Assembly: GCF_000340965.1 (NCBI RefSeq)
Contig: NZ_ANAY01000007.1
Coordinates: 62,001-126,000 of the forward strand
DNA length: 64,000 nt
Direction of reading: 5' to 3'
Source of the DNA: Nocardiopsis kunsanensis DSM 44524
GTDB taxonomy: Bacteria > Actinomycetota > Actinomycetes > Streptosporangiales > Streptosporangiaceae
A model generated the notes under the pieces. That model was not told the origin of the DNA and ran no database searches. It saw only the letters and a program-made list of their open reading frames with translations. Position 1 is the first letter of the stretch. Every line of letters starts with the position of its first letter. Shown in pieces: positions 54,219 to 61,367 of this stretch. Both the position numbers and the translations under genes were made by a program.

Positions 54219-57128
54219 ATGGCCGACTCGCTGAGCATGACCTCCCGTTCGAGCGTCGCCGAACTGCGGCACGCCCTGGAGACACGGGTGCAGGGGACCG
54301 TCTCCTTCGATCCCGGAACCCGTGCCCTGTACACCTCCGACGCCTCCAACTACCGCCGCGTCCCCCTGGCCGTGGTCCTGCCCGAGACCGTGGAGGACTG
54401 CGTGGAGGCCGTACGCACCTGTGCCGAGCACGGGACCCCGGTGGTGCCCCGCGGCGGCGGTACCTCGATCGCCGGCAACGCCATCGGCACCGGCGTGGTC
54501 GTGGACACCTCCCGCCACCTGCGTGCCATCGAGGAGATCGACCCCGGCGCCCGTACCGCCACCGTGCAGCCCGGGGTGATCCTCGACGACCTGCGCAGGG
54601 CCACCGCAGCCCACGGTCTCACCTTCGCGCCCGACCCCTCCACACACAGCCGCTGCACCATCGGCGGCATGGTCGGCAACAACGCGTGCGGCTCGCACTC
54701 GGTGGCCTGGGGCACCACCGCGGACAACATCGTCGCCCTGGACGTGTTGCTGGCCGACGGCACCCGCATGACGGTCGGTTCCAGCGACACCGACGAGGAC
54801 TTCGCCGAGCTCGCCCGCCGTCCCGGGCGCGAGGGCAAGGTCTATGCGGCCCTGTCCTCGCTCGTGGAACGCCACCGCGCCGAGATGCGCACCGACATGC
54901 CCCAGTTCCGGCGCAGGGTCTCCGGATACGCCCTGGACCGCCTGCTGCCGGAGAAGGGACGCGACCTGGCCGCCGCACTGGTCGGTACGGAGGGCACGTG
55001 TGTGTTCGTGCTCGGAGCGACTGTGCAGCTGGTGGAATCGCCCCCGGCCAGGGCACTGGCGGTGGTCGGTTACCCCGACGCCCCCGCGGCCGCCGACGCG
55101 GTCCCGGCGTTGCTGGAGCACGGCCCGCTCACGGTCGAGGGCATCAACCACCGCATGGTGGCCGCACTGGACCGCCACGGCGCCTCCGCGCGGGTGCCGC
55201 TGCCCGAGGGCGGGGCGTGGATGCTGCTCGAGGTCGCCGGCGCCGACCCGGACGAGGCCACCGCCGCGGCCGAACGGATGCTCGCCGCCCTGCCTGAGCA
55301 CTCCCGTCCCCAGGACTCGGCGGTGGTGACCGACCCCGGGCACCAGAAGGCCCTGTGGCGCATCCGCGAGGAGGGCGCAGGAATCACCCAGCGGACCCCC
55401 GACGGCCGCGACGCCTGGTCGGGGTGGGAGGACGCCGCAGTCCCTCCGGAGAACCTCGGCGGGTACCTGCGCGACTTCGAGGCCCTCATGGAACGCCACG
55501 GCCGGTTCGGCGTCGTCTACGGCCACTTCGGCGACGGTTGCCTGCACGTGCGTATCGACTTCGAGCTCGAGACCGAGGAGGGCCGCCGCGGGTACCGGGC
55601 CTTCATGGAGGAGGCCGCCGAGACCGTCGTCGCGCACGGGGGATCGCTCTCGGGTGAGCACGGCGACGGCCAGGTCCGCTCCGAACTGCTGGAACGCATG
55701 TACCCGGCCTCGCTCGTGCGTGCCTTCGGGGAGTTCAAGCGCGCCTTCGACCCGGACGGTCTGATGAACCCCGGCATCATCGTCGACCCGCTCCCGATGG
55801 ACGAGGACATCCGCGTCTCTGCCGGCAACCGCCCGCACCTGCCGCTGCTGGACGACGTCACCATGGCCTACCCCGAGGACGGGGGCGACTTCGGGGCGGC
55901 CCTGCGCCGGTGCACGGGGATCGGGAAGTGCCGCCGCCAGGACGGGCCCGGGGTCATGTGCCCCAGCTACCAGGTGACCCAGGACGAGAAGCACTCCACC
56001 CGAGGCCGCGCCCACCTGCTGTACGAAATGGCCAACGGCGAGCTGATCGCCGACGGCTGGCGTTCGGAGGAGGTGCGCGAGAGCCTGGACCTGTGCCTGT
56101 CCTGCAAGGGCTGCCTGAGCGACTGTCCGGTCAACGTGGACATGGCCTCCTACAAGGCCGAGTTCCTGCACCAGCACTACCGGGGCCGGGTGCGTCCGCC
56201 CGCGCACTACTCCATGGGATGGCTGCCGGTCTGGGCCCGCCTGGCTTCGGCCGCGCCCGCCGAGATCAACCGCGCCGCACGCCTGCCCGGGCTCTCGACC
56301 CTGGCCAAGAAGGCGGCCGGGGTGGCGGGCGAACGCGACCTCCCCGCGTTCGCCCGCACCTCCTTCACCCGGGCGTTCCGACGCCGCGAGGCCAAGGGGC
56401 ACGGGCGTCCGGAAGGACCGCGGGTGGTGCTGTGGCCCGACACCTTCGGCAACTACATGCACCCGCAGGTTCCCGCCGCGGCGGTGCGGGTGCTGGAGGA
56501 CGCCGGTTTCAGCGTGGTGCTGCCCCAGGGCCAGGTGTGCTGCGGCCTGACGTGGGTCTCCACCGGTCAACTGGACGTGGCGCGTACCGTCATGCGGCGT
56601 GCTGTCGCCGCGCTGGCGCCGTTCGTCGCCGAGGGTGTGCCTGTGGTGGGGCTGGAGCCCAGCTGCACTGCTGCGCTCAAGCACGACCTCCTGGAGCTGC
56701 TGCCCGGCCCGGAGAGCAAGGAGGTGGCGGCCTCGGTGCACACCCTGGCCTCGTTCCTCAACCGGCACGCCCCCGACTGGCAGCCGCCGCGGGTCCCGGC
56801 CTCGGCGCTGGCGCAGGTGCACTGCCACCAGCACGCGGTGATGGGTTTCGACGACGACCGCGACCTCATCGCACGCGCGGGTGTGGACGGGGAGGTCCTG
56901 GACTCGGGCTGCTGCGGACTGGCCGGCGACTTCGGGTTCACCGAGGGCCACTACGAGGTCTCCAGCGCCATCGGTGAACGCGAGCTGTTGCCGCGTGTAC
57001 GCGAGGCCGAACCGGACACCCTCGTGCTGGCCGACGGTTACAGCTGCCGGACCCAGATCGAACAGGGGACCGGGCGCGGCTCCCTGCACCTGGCACAGGT
57101 GCTCGCACGGGGGCTCGACGCGCGCTGA
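54219..57128 (+). CDS. fused FAD-binding and Fe-S D-2-hydroxyacid dehydrogenase
   Basis: This 969-residue fusion has an N-terminal FAD/PCMH domain (PRGGGTSIAGNAIG near 82; GGMVGNNACGSHSVAWG near 150). An FAD-oxidase C-terminal domain follows, with YGHFGDGCLHVRI and SGEHGDGQVRSEL. Next is a 2x[4Fe-4S] ferredoxin part (CTGIGKC, CPSY, CLSCKGCLSDCP) and then CCG domains (GQVCCGLTW; DSGCCGLAGDFGF). The order matches GlcD plus GlpC/GlcF fusions that oxidise D-lactate, glycolate or similar acids and pass electrons to the membrane. The exact substrate is not readable. An ATG at 54237 is an alternative start. Confidence 0.88.
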   Translation: MADSLSMTSRSSVAELRHALETRVQGTVSFDPGTRALYTSDASNYRRVPLAVVLPETVEDCVEAVRTCAEHGTPVVPRGGGTSIAGNAIGTGVVVDTSRHLRAIEEIDPGARTATVQPGVILDDLRRATAAHGLTFAPDPSTHSRCTIGGMVGNNACGSHSVAWGTTADNIVALDVLLADGTRMTVGSSDTDEDFAELARRPGREGKVYAALSSLVERHRAEMRTDMPQFRRRVSGYALDRLLPEKGRDLAAALVGTEGTCVFVLGATVQLVESPPARALAVVGYPDAPAAADAVPALLEHGPLTVEGINHRMVAALDRHGASARVPLPEGGAWMLLEVAGADPDEATAAAERMLAALPEHSRPQDSAVVTDPGHQKALWRIREEGAGITQRTPDGRDAWSGWEDAAVPPENLGGYLRDFEALMERHGRFGVVYGHFGDGCLHVRIDFELETEEGRRGYRAFMEEAAETVVAHGGSLSGEHGDGQVRSELLERMYPASLVRAFGEFKRAFDPDGLMNPGIIVDPLPMDEDIRVSAGNRPHLPLLDDVTMAYPEDGGDFGAALRRCTGIGKCRRQDGPGVMCPSYQVTQDEKHSTRGRAHLLYEMANGELIADGWRSEEVRESLDLCLSCKGCLSDCPVNVDMASYKAEFLHQHYRGRVRPPAHYSMGWLPVWARLASAAPAEINRAARLPGLSTLAKKAAGVAGERDLPAFARTSFTRAFRRREAKGHGRPEGPRVVLWPDTFGNYMHPQVPAAAVRVLEDAGFSVVLPQGQVCCGLTWVSTGQLDVARTVMRRAVAALAPFVAEGVPVVGLEPSCTAALKHDLLELLPGPESKEVAASVHTLASFLNRHAPDWQPPRVPASALAQVHCHQHAVMGFDDDRDLIARAGVDGEVLDSGCCGLAGDFGFTEGHYEVSSAIGERELLPRVREAEPDTLVLADGYSCRTQIEQGTGRGSLHLAQVLARGLDAR

Positions 57129-57164
57129 GCGCTGTCCCACCGCGGGTGTGGGGCCGGGAGCGCC

Positions 57165-57686
57165 TCACACCCCCATCTGTTCGCGCAGGGACGCCAGAGC
57201 ACGCGAGACGGCGTCGGTGAGGCGGGGGTCGGCCGAGTCCATGCCCTCACCCAGGTGGACCCGCCAGTGCACGTCCGTTCCGCCGGGGCTGCGCCGGGCC
57301 ACGAGGCGGAACCCGGAGTCCGCGTTCCCGTCCGGGTAGGGGACGAACCGGTTGACCAGGATCGTGGAGGTCACTCGTTCGGAGACGGTCTCGGCCAGCC
57401 GCCGGTAGTCGACGGCGCCTTCGGGGGACTCGGGGGAACGCAGGGGGATGCTGTGGTTTCCCGCGCCCTCCTCCACGAAGGTCATCGCGCCGGTGCTCCA
57501 CCGGGCCTGGTCGATGTCGGACCAGGGGACACGGCGGCCGCCGGGAAGGTGCAGGGCCTCGGTGGTGGCGGTGAGGGCCCGGTCGCCCCCGGCTTCGGTG
57601 GCCACGGGCGCGTGCGCGAGCACACGCTCGCCCCGACCGAGCCGGGAGCGGACGGAGTCGGGGATCCCCCGCTTGAACAGGGCCAC
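57165..57686 (-). CDS. uncharacterised actinobacterial protein
   Basis: The 173-residue soluble protein is not recognised. It begins ALFKRGIPDSVRSRLGRGERVLAHAPV, followed by short beta strands with a PH-like pattern (ALTATTEALHLPGGRRVPWSDIDQARW), and a helix at the C-terminus. No catalytic motif is apparent. The GTG at 57686 shares one base with the stop codon of the preceding gene (TAGTG), so the two are translated together. Confidence 0.65.
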   Translation of the reverse strand: MALFKRGIPDSVRSRLGRGERVLAHAPVATEAGGDRALTATTEALHLPGGRRVPWSDIDQARWSTGAMTFVEEGAGNHSIPLRSPESPEGAVDYRRLAETVSERVTSTILVNRFVPYPDGNADSGFRLVARRSPGGTDVHWRVHLGEGMDSADPRLTDAVSRALASLREQMGV

Positions 57687-58033
57687 TACTCGGCCCGGCC
57701 CTCGCGGTCCTCACCCCGGCCGGGGTCCCCGCCGGGGGCGGAACCGTTGGCCATGTGGGACTCCCAACGGACGAGGTCGAGCTCCTCGTCGGTGGGGCGG
57801 GCCAGGAAGTCGCGCACGGACGTGACCGGCATGCGCTCGACCGCCTTGTCGTAGACGGTACGGCCCGCGTTGCTGACCTGGGCCCCGACCACTCCGGCGG
57901 CCTCCTGGACGGCCGGGTTGTCGGCGACCTTGCGCGCGGTACGGGCGAGCTGGTCGTAGCGTGCCCTGCCCGCCTTCGCACCCAGGACGTATCCGATGGC
58001 GAGTCCGGCGGCGAATGTGATCCGGTAACGCAT
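57686..58033 (-). CDS. YtxH-like small membrane-associated protein
   Basis: The 115-residue protein has an N-terminal hydrophobic helix with glycine pattern (RITFAAGLAIGYVLGAKAGRARYDQL), typical of YtxH-domain proteins. A helical amphipathic middle and a charged tail follow. Function unknown; the family is stress-associated in some bacteria. ATG at 58033, with a plausible AGAGGG ribosome site just upstream. It is translationally coupled to the following uncharacterised gene. Confidence 0.65.
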   Translation of the reverse strand: MRYRITFAAGLAIGYVLGAKAGRARYDQLARTARKVADNPAVQEAAGVVGAQVSNAGRTVYDKAVERMPVTSVRDFLARPTDEELDLVRWESHMANGSAPGGDPGRGEDREGRAE

Positions 58034-58198
58034 GGGTCCCTCTTTACAGGCCTCGGCGGCGATGGGCGTGATCTGTGCCCGACGTTACCCGCTCGTGTCG
58101 GGGGGCACACGGACGGACACCGTCACGAGCACTCCGCGAACACGCTAAACTGGAGGCGTCGCCGAGGCCGCAGGAGAGTGGTCGGGCGAACCTTGTGA

Positions 58199-58271
58199 TC
58201 CCACATAGCTCAATCGGCAGAGCAATCGGCTGTTAACCGATAGGTTACTGGTTCGAGTCCAGTTGTGGGAG
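58199..58271 (+). tRNA. tRNA-Asn (GTT), first copy
   Basis: A 73-nt cloverleaf is present. Acceptor TCCCACA pairs with TGTGGGA, the D-loop is AGCTCAATCGGCAGAGC, the anticodon loop is CTGTTAA with GTT, and the T-loop is GGTTCGAGTCC. No CCA is encoded. It is identical to the copy 221 bp downstream. Confidence 0.95.
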
Positions 58272-58419
58272 CGCTCGAGGGGGCCGAACGGGTTGCCGTG
58301 AGGTCCTCGCCCTGGAGTTGTCCGGGTCGGCGTCGGAAGCGGCGTCGCGAAAACCCCGGAAAGGCGATAGGCTGGGAGCAGTCCGGGCGGGCCACTGGGG
58401 TCCGGCAAGGGCGCAGCAG

Positions 58420-58492
58420 TCCCACATAGCTCAATCGGCAGAGCAATCGGCTGTTAACCGATAGGTTACTGGTTCGAGTCCAGTTGTGGGAG
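58420..58492 (+). tRNA. tRNA-Asn (GTT), second copy
   Basis: This copy is identical over 73 nt to the one at 58199-58271, with the same GTT anticodon and no encoded CCA. The 148-bp spacer shows no other RNA gene. A hairpin follows at 58502-58532. Confidence 0.95.
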
Positions 58493-58501
58493 CAGTGCGA
58501 A

Positions 58502-58532
58502 CGAGGGTCCTTCCCGTGGGGGAGGGCCCTCG
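58502..58532 (+). terminator. terminator after the tRNA-Asn genes
   Basis: A GC-rich inverted repeat (CGAGGGTCC... paired with ...GGGCCCTCG, with one bulge) lies 10 nt after the second tRNA and is followed by TTCTTCG. Confidence 0.6.
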
Positions 58533-58726
58533 TTCTTCGTGTTCCCGCGAACACTGTGGACCCGCCGGGGCGCAGCGGATCCCCGGCGGCTCGGGAGTGT
58601 CCCGGGCGCTGGGCGTGTCCGGGAGCGTTCCTCGAACTGCCCCGGTGCGCAGGCGTGCCCGGGAGCGCACACGCCCCACCCGCGTCCGGCCCTGGCTGTT
58701 GCCGGGGCGGTGCGGGCGTGCGCGGT
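58533..58726. other. short gene-free gap between tRNA-Asn and the methyltransferase
   Basis: No protein-like frame is visible; GC-rich sequence with no clear signal. Confidence 0.35.
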
Positions 58727-59614
58727 TCAGACCGACGCGAGACCGCCGAGGAGGAGGCGGCGGTTGCGCGCGGGCATCTGGTAACTGCCGTATACCGGCG
58801 GGGTGGAGGGCAGCGGCCGCCAGTACTGGACGTCGATGAGTCCGGGCTCGTTCAGTTGCCAGCCCTCGAAGAACCCCTCGATCTCGGCGCGTGTGCGCCA
58901 GCGGCCGGAGCCGAGTTGGTCGAGGAAGGTGCGTTCGAGCTGTTGCGCGCGCAGGGCGTCGCGTGGATACGTGCCGGGATCGGGACGGCAGAAGTGGCTC
59001 AGGGCCAGACGACTGCCGGGGGGCAGGGCCTGGCGCAGTACCGCGGTGCAGCGGGCGGGGTCGTCCCTGTCGTGCACGTGGGACAGGGCGCCGGCCAGCA
59101 ACAGGCCCACGGGACGGTCCAGGTCGAGGAACCGGCGCAGTTCCGGCTCGTGCAGCAGTTCCTCGGGACGGGCGGGGGAGCCGTGCACCACGGTGGTGGT
59201 CTCGCCGTCGGTGAGCATGGCCCGGTTGTGGGCGACCACGGCGGGGTCGTCGCTGACGTAGAGGACACGGGCGCCGGGGAGCACCTCGCGGGCGATCTGA
59301 TGGGGGTCGCCGGGCGTGGGCAGGCCGGAGCCGAGCTGCAGGAACTGCTCGATGCCGTGGTCCTGGGCCAGATGGCGCACTGCGCGCTGGAGGAAGGCCC
59401 GCTCACCCAGGACGAGGTCCTTGAAGCCGTGTGCGGCCCTGTCGGCACGCAGGGCCAGGTCGCGGTCGACGTCGAAGTGGTCCTTGCCCCCGAGGTGGAA
59501 GGACGTGAGCCGGGCCGGCGTGGGACGGCTCAGGTCCACCATGGGCGGTGGTTCGGCCCGTGCGTGTGTTCCCCCGGTCGGCTTCAGGAAATCGGGAGAG
59601 GTGAAACGAGGCAT
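58727..59614 (-). CDS. SAM-dependent methyltransferase (actinobacterial DUF574 / Methyltransf_19 type)
   Basis: The 295-residue protein belongs to the S-adenosyl methyltransferase family expanded in actinobacteria. It has PTPARLTSFHLGGKDHFDVDR at the N-terminus, FLQLGSGLPTPGDPHQIAREV (SAM motif I), VLYVSDDPAVVAHNRAML, GLLLAGALSHVHD and a RTRAEIEGFFEGW tail. Substrates of this family are unknown. The ATG at 59614 has AGAGGA 7 nt upstream; the 55 upstream in-frame codons are leader sequence. A near-consensus promoter lies 45-75 bp upstream. Confidence 0.85.
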   Translation of the reverse strand: MPRFTSPDFLKPTGGTHARAEPPPMVDLSRPTPARLTSFHLGGKDHFDVDRDLALRADRAAHGFKDLVLGERAFLQRAVRHLAQDHGIEQFLQLGSGLPTPGDPHQIAREVLPGARVLYVSDDPAVVAHNRAMLTDGETTTVVHGSPARPEELLHEPELRRFLDLDRPVGLLLAGALSHVHDRDDPARCTAVLRQALPPGSRLALSHFCRPDPGTYPRDALRAQQLERTFLDQLGSGRWRTRAEIEGFFEGWQLNEPGLIDVQYWRPLPSTPPVYGSYQMPARNRRLLLGGLASV

Positions 59615-59649
59615 CGCCGTCCTCTTGTCATGAGGTGGGGAAACATGTT

Positions 59650-59688
59650 CGACCACTGGATTATATTCATCGTGGTCGAGGTTGTTAA
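59650..59688 (-). promoter_or_regulatory. near-consensus promoter of the methyltransferase with flanking dyad
   Basis: On the minus strand TTAACA (59688-59683), a 17-bp spacer and TATAAT (59665-59660) form one of the best sigma-70 promoters in the window. CGACCAC at 59650-59656 and GTGGTCG at 59672-59678 are 7-bp inverted repeats flanking the -10, a candidate operator. Confidence 0.7.
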
Positions 59689-60105
59689 CACAAGAGGAAA
59701 GATTGTTGAGGGAAATCATGCGAACCTCTGTCCGTGGCGTGTTTTCCCGTCTGTGTTGGGTGTGCCTCTGATGCGTCAAGGCGTATAAGTTGAATGTCCC
59801 TTATGGGTGGTTTCTCCTCCGGTGTGCCTGCGAACACTGGGGTGGCAGGGGCTCGAGCGAGGCGAGGGGCGGGGCTCCGAGGGGAGGGGAGCATCCCCTC
59901 GGAGCCCCGGAGTCCGATTTCCGGTGCCCGATGCCAGGAACAGGAAAATACTCGACGTAAAGCAATTGCTCGTTTTTTGCCGCGGAGTCGCTGGTAATGG
60001 GCCCGGTGTGCACGAGAAGAGAAGGTGGACGGTTCCGAAAAACTTCCCGGGAACGGGGCCGCGCCACACGGGACCACGTGTGCGCCGGGGCGCTCACGGC
60101 CCCGC
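59689..60105. other. gene-free gap between divergent methyltransferase and RibD-like genes
   Basis: The main feature is a perfect 15-bp stem at 59871-59885 / 59894-59908 with an 8-nt loop. About 60 bp later an AGCAATTGCT palindrome near 59962 is followed by CGTTTTTT. Neither belongs to an annotated gene, so a short transcript may end here. No conserved protein frame is seen. Confidence 0.45.
59871..59908. terminator. strong hairpin in a divergent gap
   Basis: GGGGCTCCGAGGGGA and TCCCCTCGGAGCCCC form a perfect 15-bp stem with an 8-base loop. It looks like a terminator, yet lies between two genes that are transcribed away from it, so its transcript is unknown. Confidence 0.5.
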
Positions 60106-60117
60106 TAGCCTGGTGGT

Positions 60118-60816
60118 ATGGAGCGTCCCTACACCATCCTGAGCTGTGCGGCTTCGGTCGACGGCCGCATCGACGACACCACACCCGAGCGGCTGCGCCT
60201 GTCCAACGAGGCCGACTTCGCCGAGATCGACGAACTCCGCGCCGGCTGCGACGCGATCCTCGTCGGTGCCGGGACCGTGCGCGCCGACGACCCGCGTCTG
60301 CTCGTGCGCTCGCAGCTCTGGCGCGAGCGCCGCCGAGACCAGGGACGCACCGAACACCTCGTCAAGGCCGTGATCACCCGCACCGGTGACATCGACCCCG
60401 GGGCGCGCCTGTTCTCCACCGGTGACGCGGGGGCCGTGGTCTACACAGGAGGTGACGGCGTCTCCTCGGCGAAGGAACGCCTGGCCGCCCGCCCCTCCCA
60501 GGACCCGCCGGCCGAGGTGGTCGACGCCGGGGACCCGCCGACCGTCGGGGCGATCCTGGCCGACCTGGCCGCCCGCGGGGTCGAACGGCTCGTCGTGGAG
60601 GGCGGGGGCCACGTGCACACGATGTTCCTGACCTCCGGCCTGGCCGACGAACTGCGTCTGGCCGTGGCGCCCTTCTTCATCGGGGACGAGGGGGCCCCGA
60701 ACTTCGTCATGCCGGGCGCCTACCCCTACAATCCCGACGCGCCCATGAGCCTGGTCGATACCCGTTCCCTGGGCGACATCGCCGTACTGCGCTACTGCTT
60801 GAAGGCACAGAATTGA
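60118..60816 (+). CDS. RibD C-terminal / dihydrofolate reductase-like protein
   Basis: The 232-residue protein has the RibD reductase fold, beginning YTILSCAASVDGRIDD with later DAILVGAGTVRADDP, VERLVVEGGGHVHTMFL and DELRLAVAPFFIG. The NADPH-binding GxGT and substrate residues fit 5-amino-6-ribosylaminouracil phosphate reductase. A companion deaminase-domain gene follows with a 4-nt overlap, so together they resemble a split RibD, reductase first. TAGCCT ends 6 nt before the ATG and there is no Shine-Dalgarno: leaderless. It may act in riboflavin or a related pterin/deazaflavin pathway. Confidence 0.8.
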   Translation: MERPYTILSCAASVDGRIDDTTPERLRLSNEADFAEIDELRAGCDAILVGAGTVRADDPRLLVRSQLWRERRRDQGRTEHLVKAVITRTGDIDPGARLFSTGDAGAVVYTGGDGVSSAKERLAARPSQDPPAEVVDAGDPPTVGAILADLAARGVERLVVEGGGHVHTMFLTSGLADELRLAVAPFFIGDEGAPNFVMPGAYPYNPDAPMSLVDTRSLGDIAVLRYCLKAQN

Positions 60817-61295
60817 GTGATCGAGCGGGACCCGTCCCCCGCAGAGGCGAAGCAGACGCGTTCTGGCTGCGGTACACCGTCGAACTCTCCGGGCACTGCC
60901 CGCCCTCGAGGACCGCTTTCTCCGTGGGCGCTGTCGTGGTCGCCGCCGGCGGCACGGTGCTCGGGCAGGGGTACTCGCGCCGGGACGACCCGCACGACCA
61001 CGCCGAGGAGGCGGCTCTGCGCGGGATCCGGCCGGAGGATCCACACCTGGCCGGGGCCACGATCTACTCCTCGCTGGAGCCGTGCAGTTCCCGTTCCTCA
61101 CGCCCCCGCGCGTGCAGCACCCTGATCCTGGCCACACCCCTGCCACGGGTGGTCTTCGCCTGGAGGGAGCCGGAACTGTTCGTCGACTGCGAGGGCGCCG
61201 AACGCCTGCGTGCGGCCGGCCGCACCGTCATCGAACGTCCCGATCTGGCCGGGGGCGTGCGCGCAGCCAATGCCCACCTGCTGGGCACGGGCTGA
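60813..61295 (+). CDS. CMP/dCMP deaminase-like (RibD N-terminal type) protein
   Basis: The 160-residue zinc deaminase has HAEEAAL (zinc His and catalytic Glu) and EPCSSRSSRPRAC (two zinc Cys), with the LEPCS motif of RibD deaminases. The start is a TTG at 60813 overlapping the reductase stop (TTGA), with GAAGG upstream; ATG or GTG starts in the right frame are absent. Coupled to the reductase, it likely deaminates the riboflavin-pathway pyrimidine or a relative. The C-terminus is convergent with the helicase. Confidence 0.8.
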   Translation: MSDRAGPVPRRGEADAFWLRYTVELSGHCPPSRTAFSVGAVVVAAGGTVLGQGYSRRDDPHDHAEEAALRGIRPEDPHLAGATIYSSLEPCSSRSSRPRACSTLILATPLPRVVFAWREPELFVDCEGAERLRAAGRTVIERPDLAGGVRAANAHLLGTG

Positions 61296-61320
61296 CCACC
61301 GACGAGGGGAACGCACACGC

Positions 61321-61360
61321 GCGGGGTGCGGGCCGGGCCCACGTCCCGGCCGCACCCCGC
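61321..61360. terminator. bidirectional terminator between deaminase and helicase
   Basis: A 16-bp stem with one bulged G (GCGGGGTGCGG... with ...CCGCACCCCGC) fills the gap between two convergent genes. Confidence 0.75.
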
Positions 61361-61367
61361 AGCACTC

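Noticed and set aside
52758..57140. 1460-codon minus-strand open frame
   Set aside because: Antisense to the GH18 and FAD/Fe-S genes; no recognisable domain.
58199..58492. phage or integrative-element attachment at the duplicated tRNA-Asn genes
   Set aside because: Two identical tRNAs suggested an att duplication, but no integrase or mobile gene is near, both copies are complete, and tandem tRNA-Asn genes are ordinary.
59685..60077. minus-strand 130-codon frame in the divergent gap
   Set aside because: It spans the hairpin and promoter region, has no conserved motif and overlaps its neighbours' control sequences.
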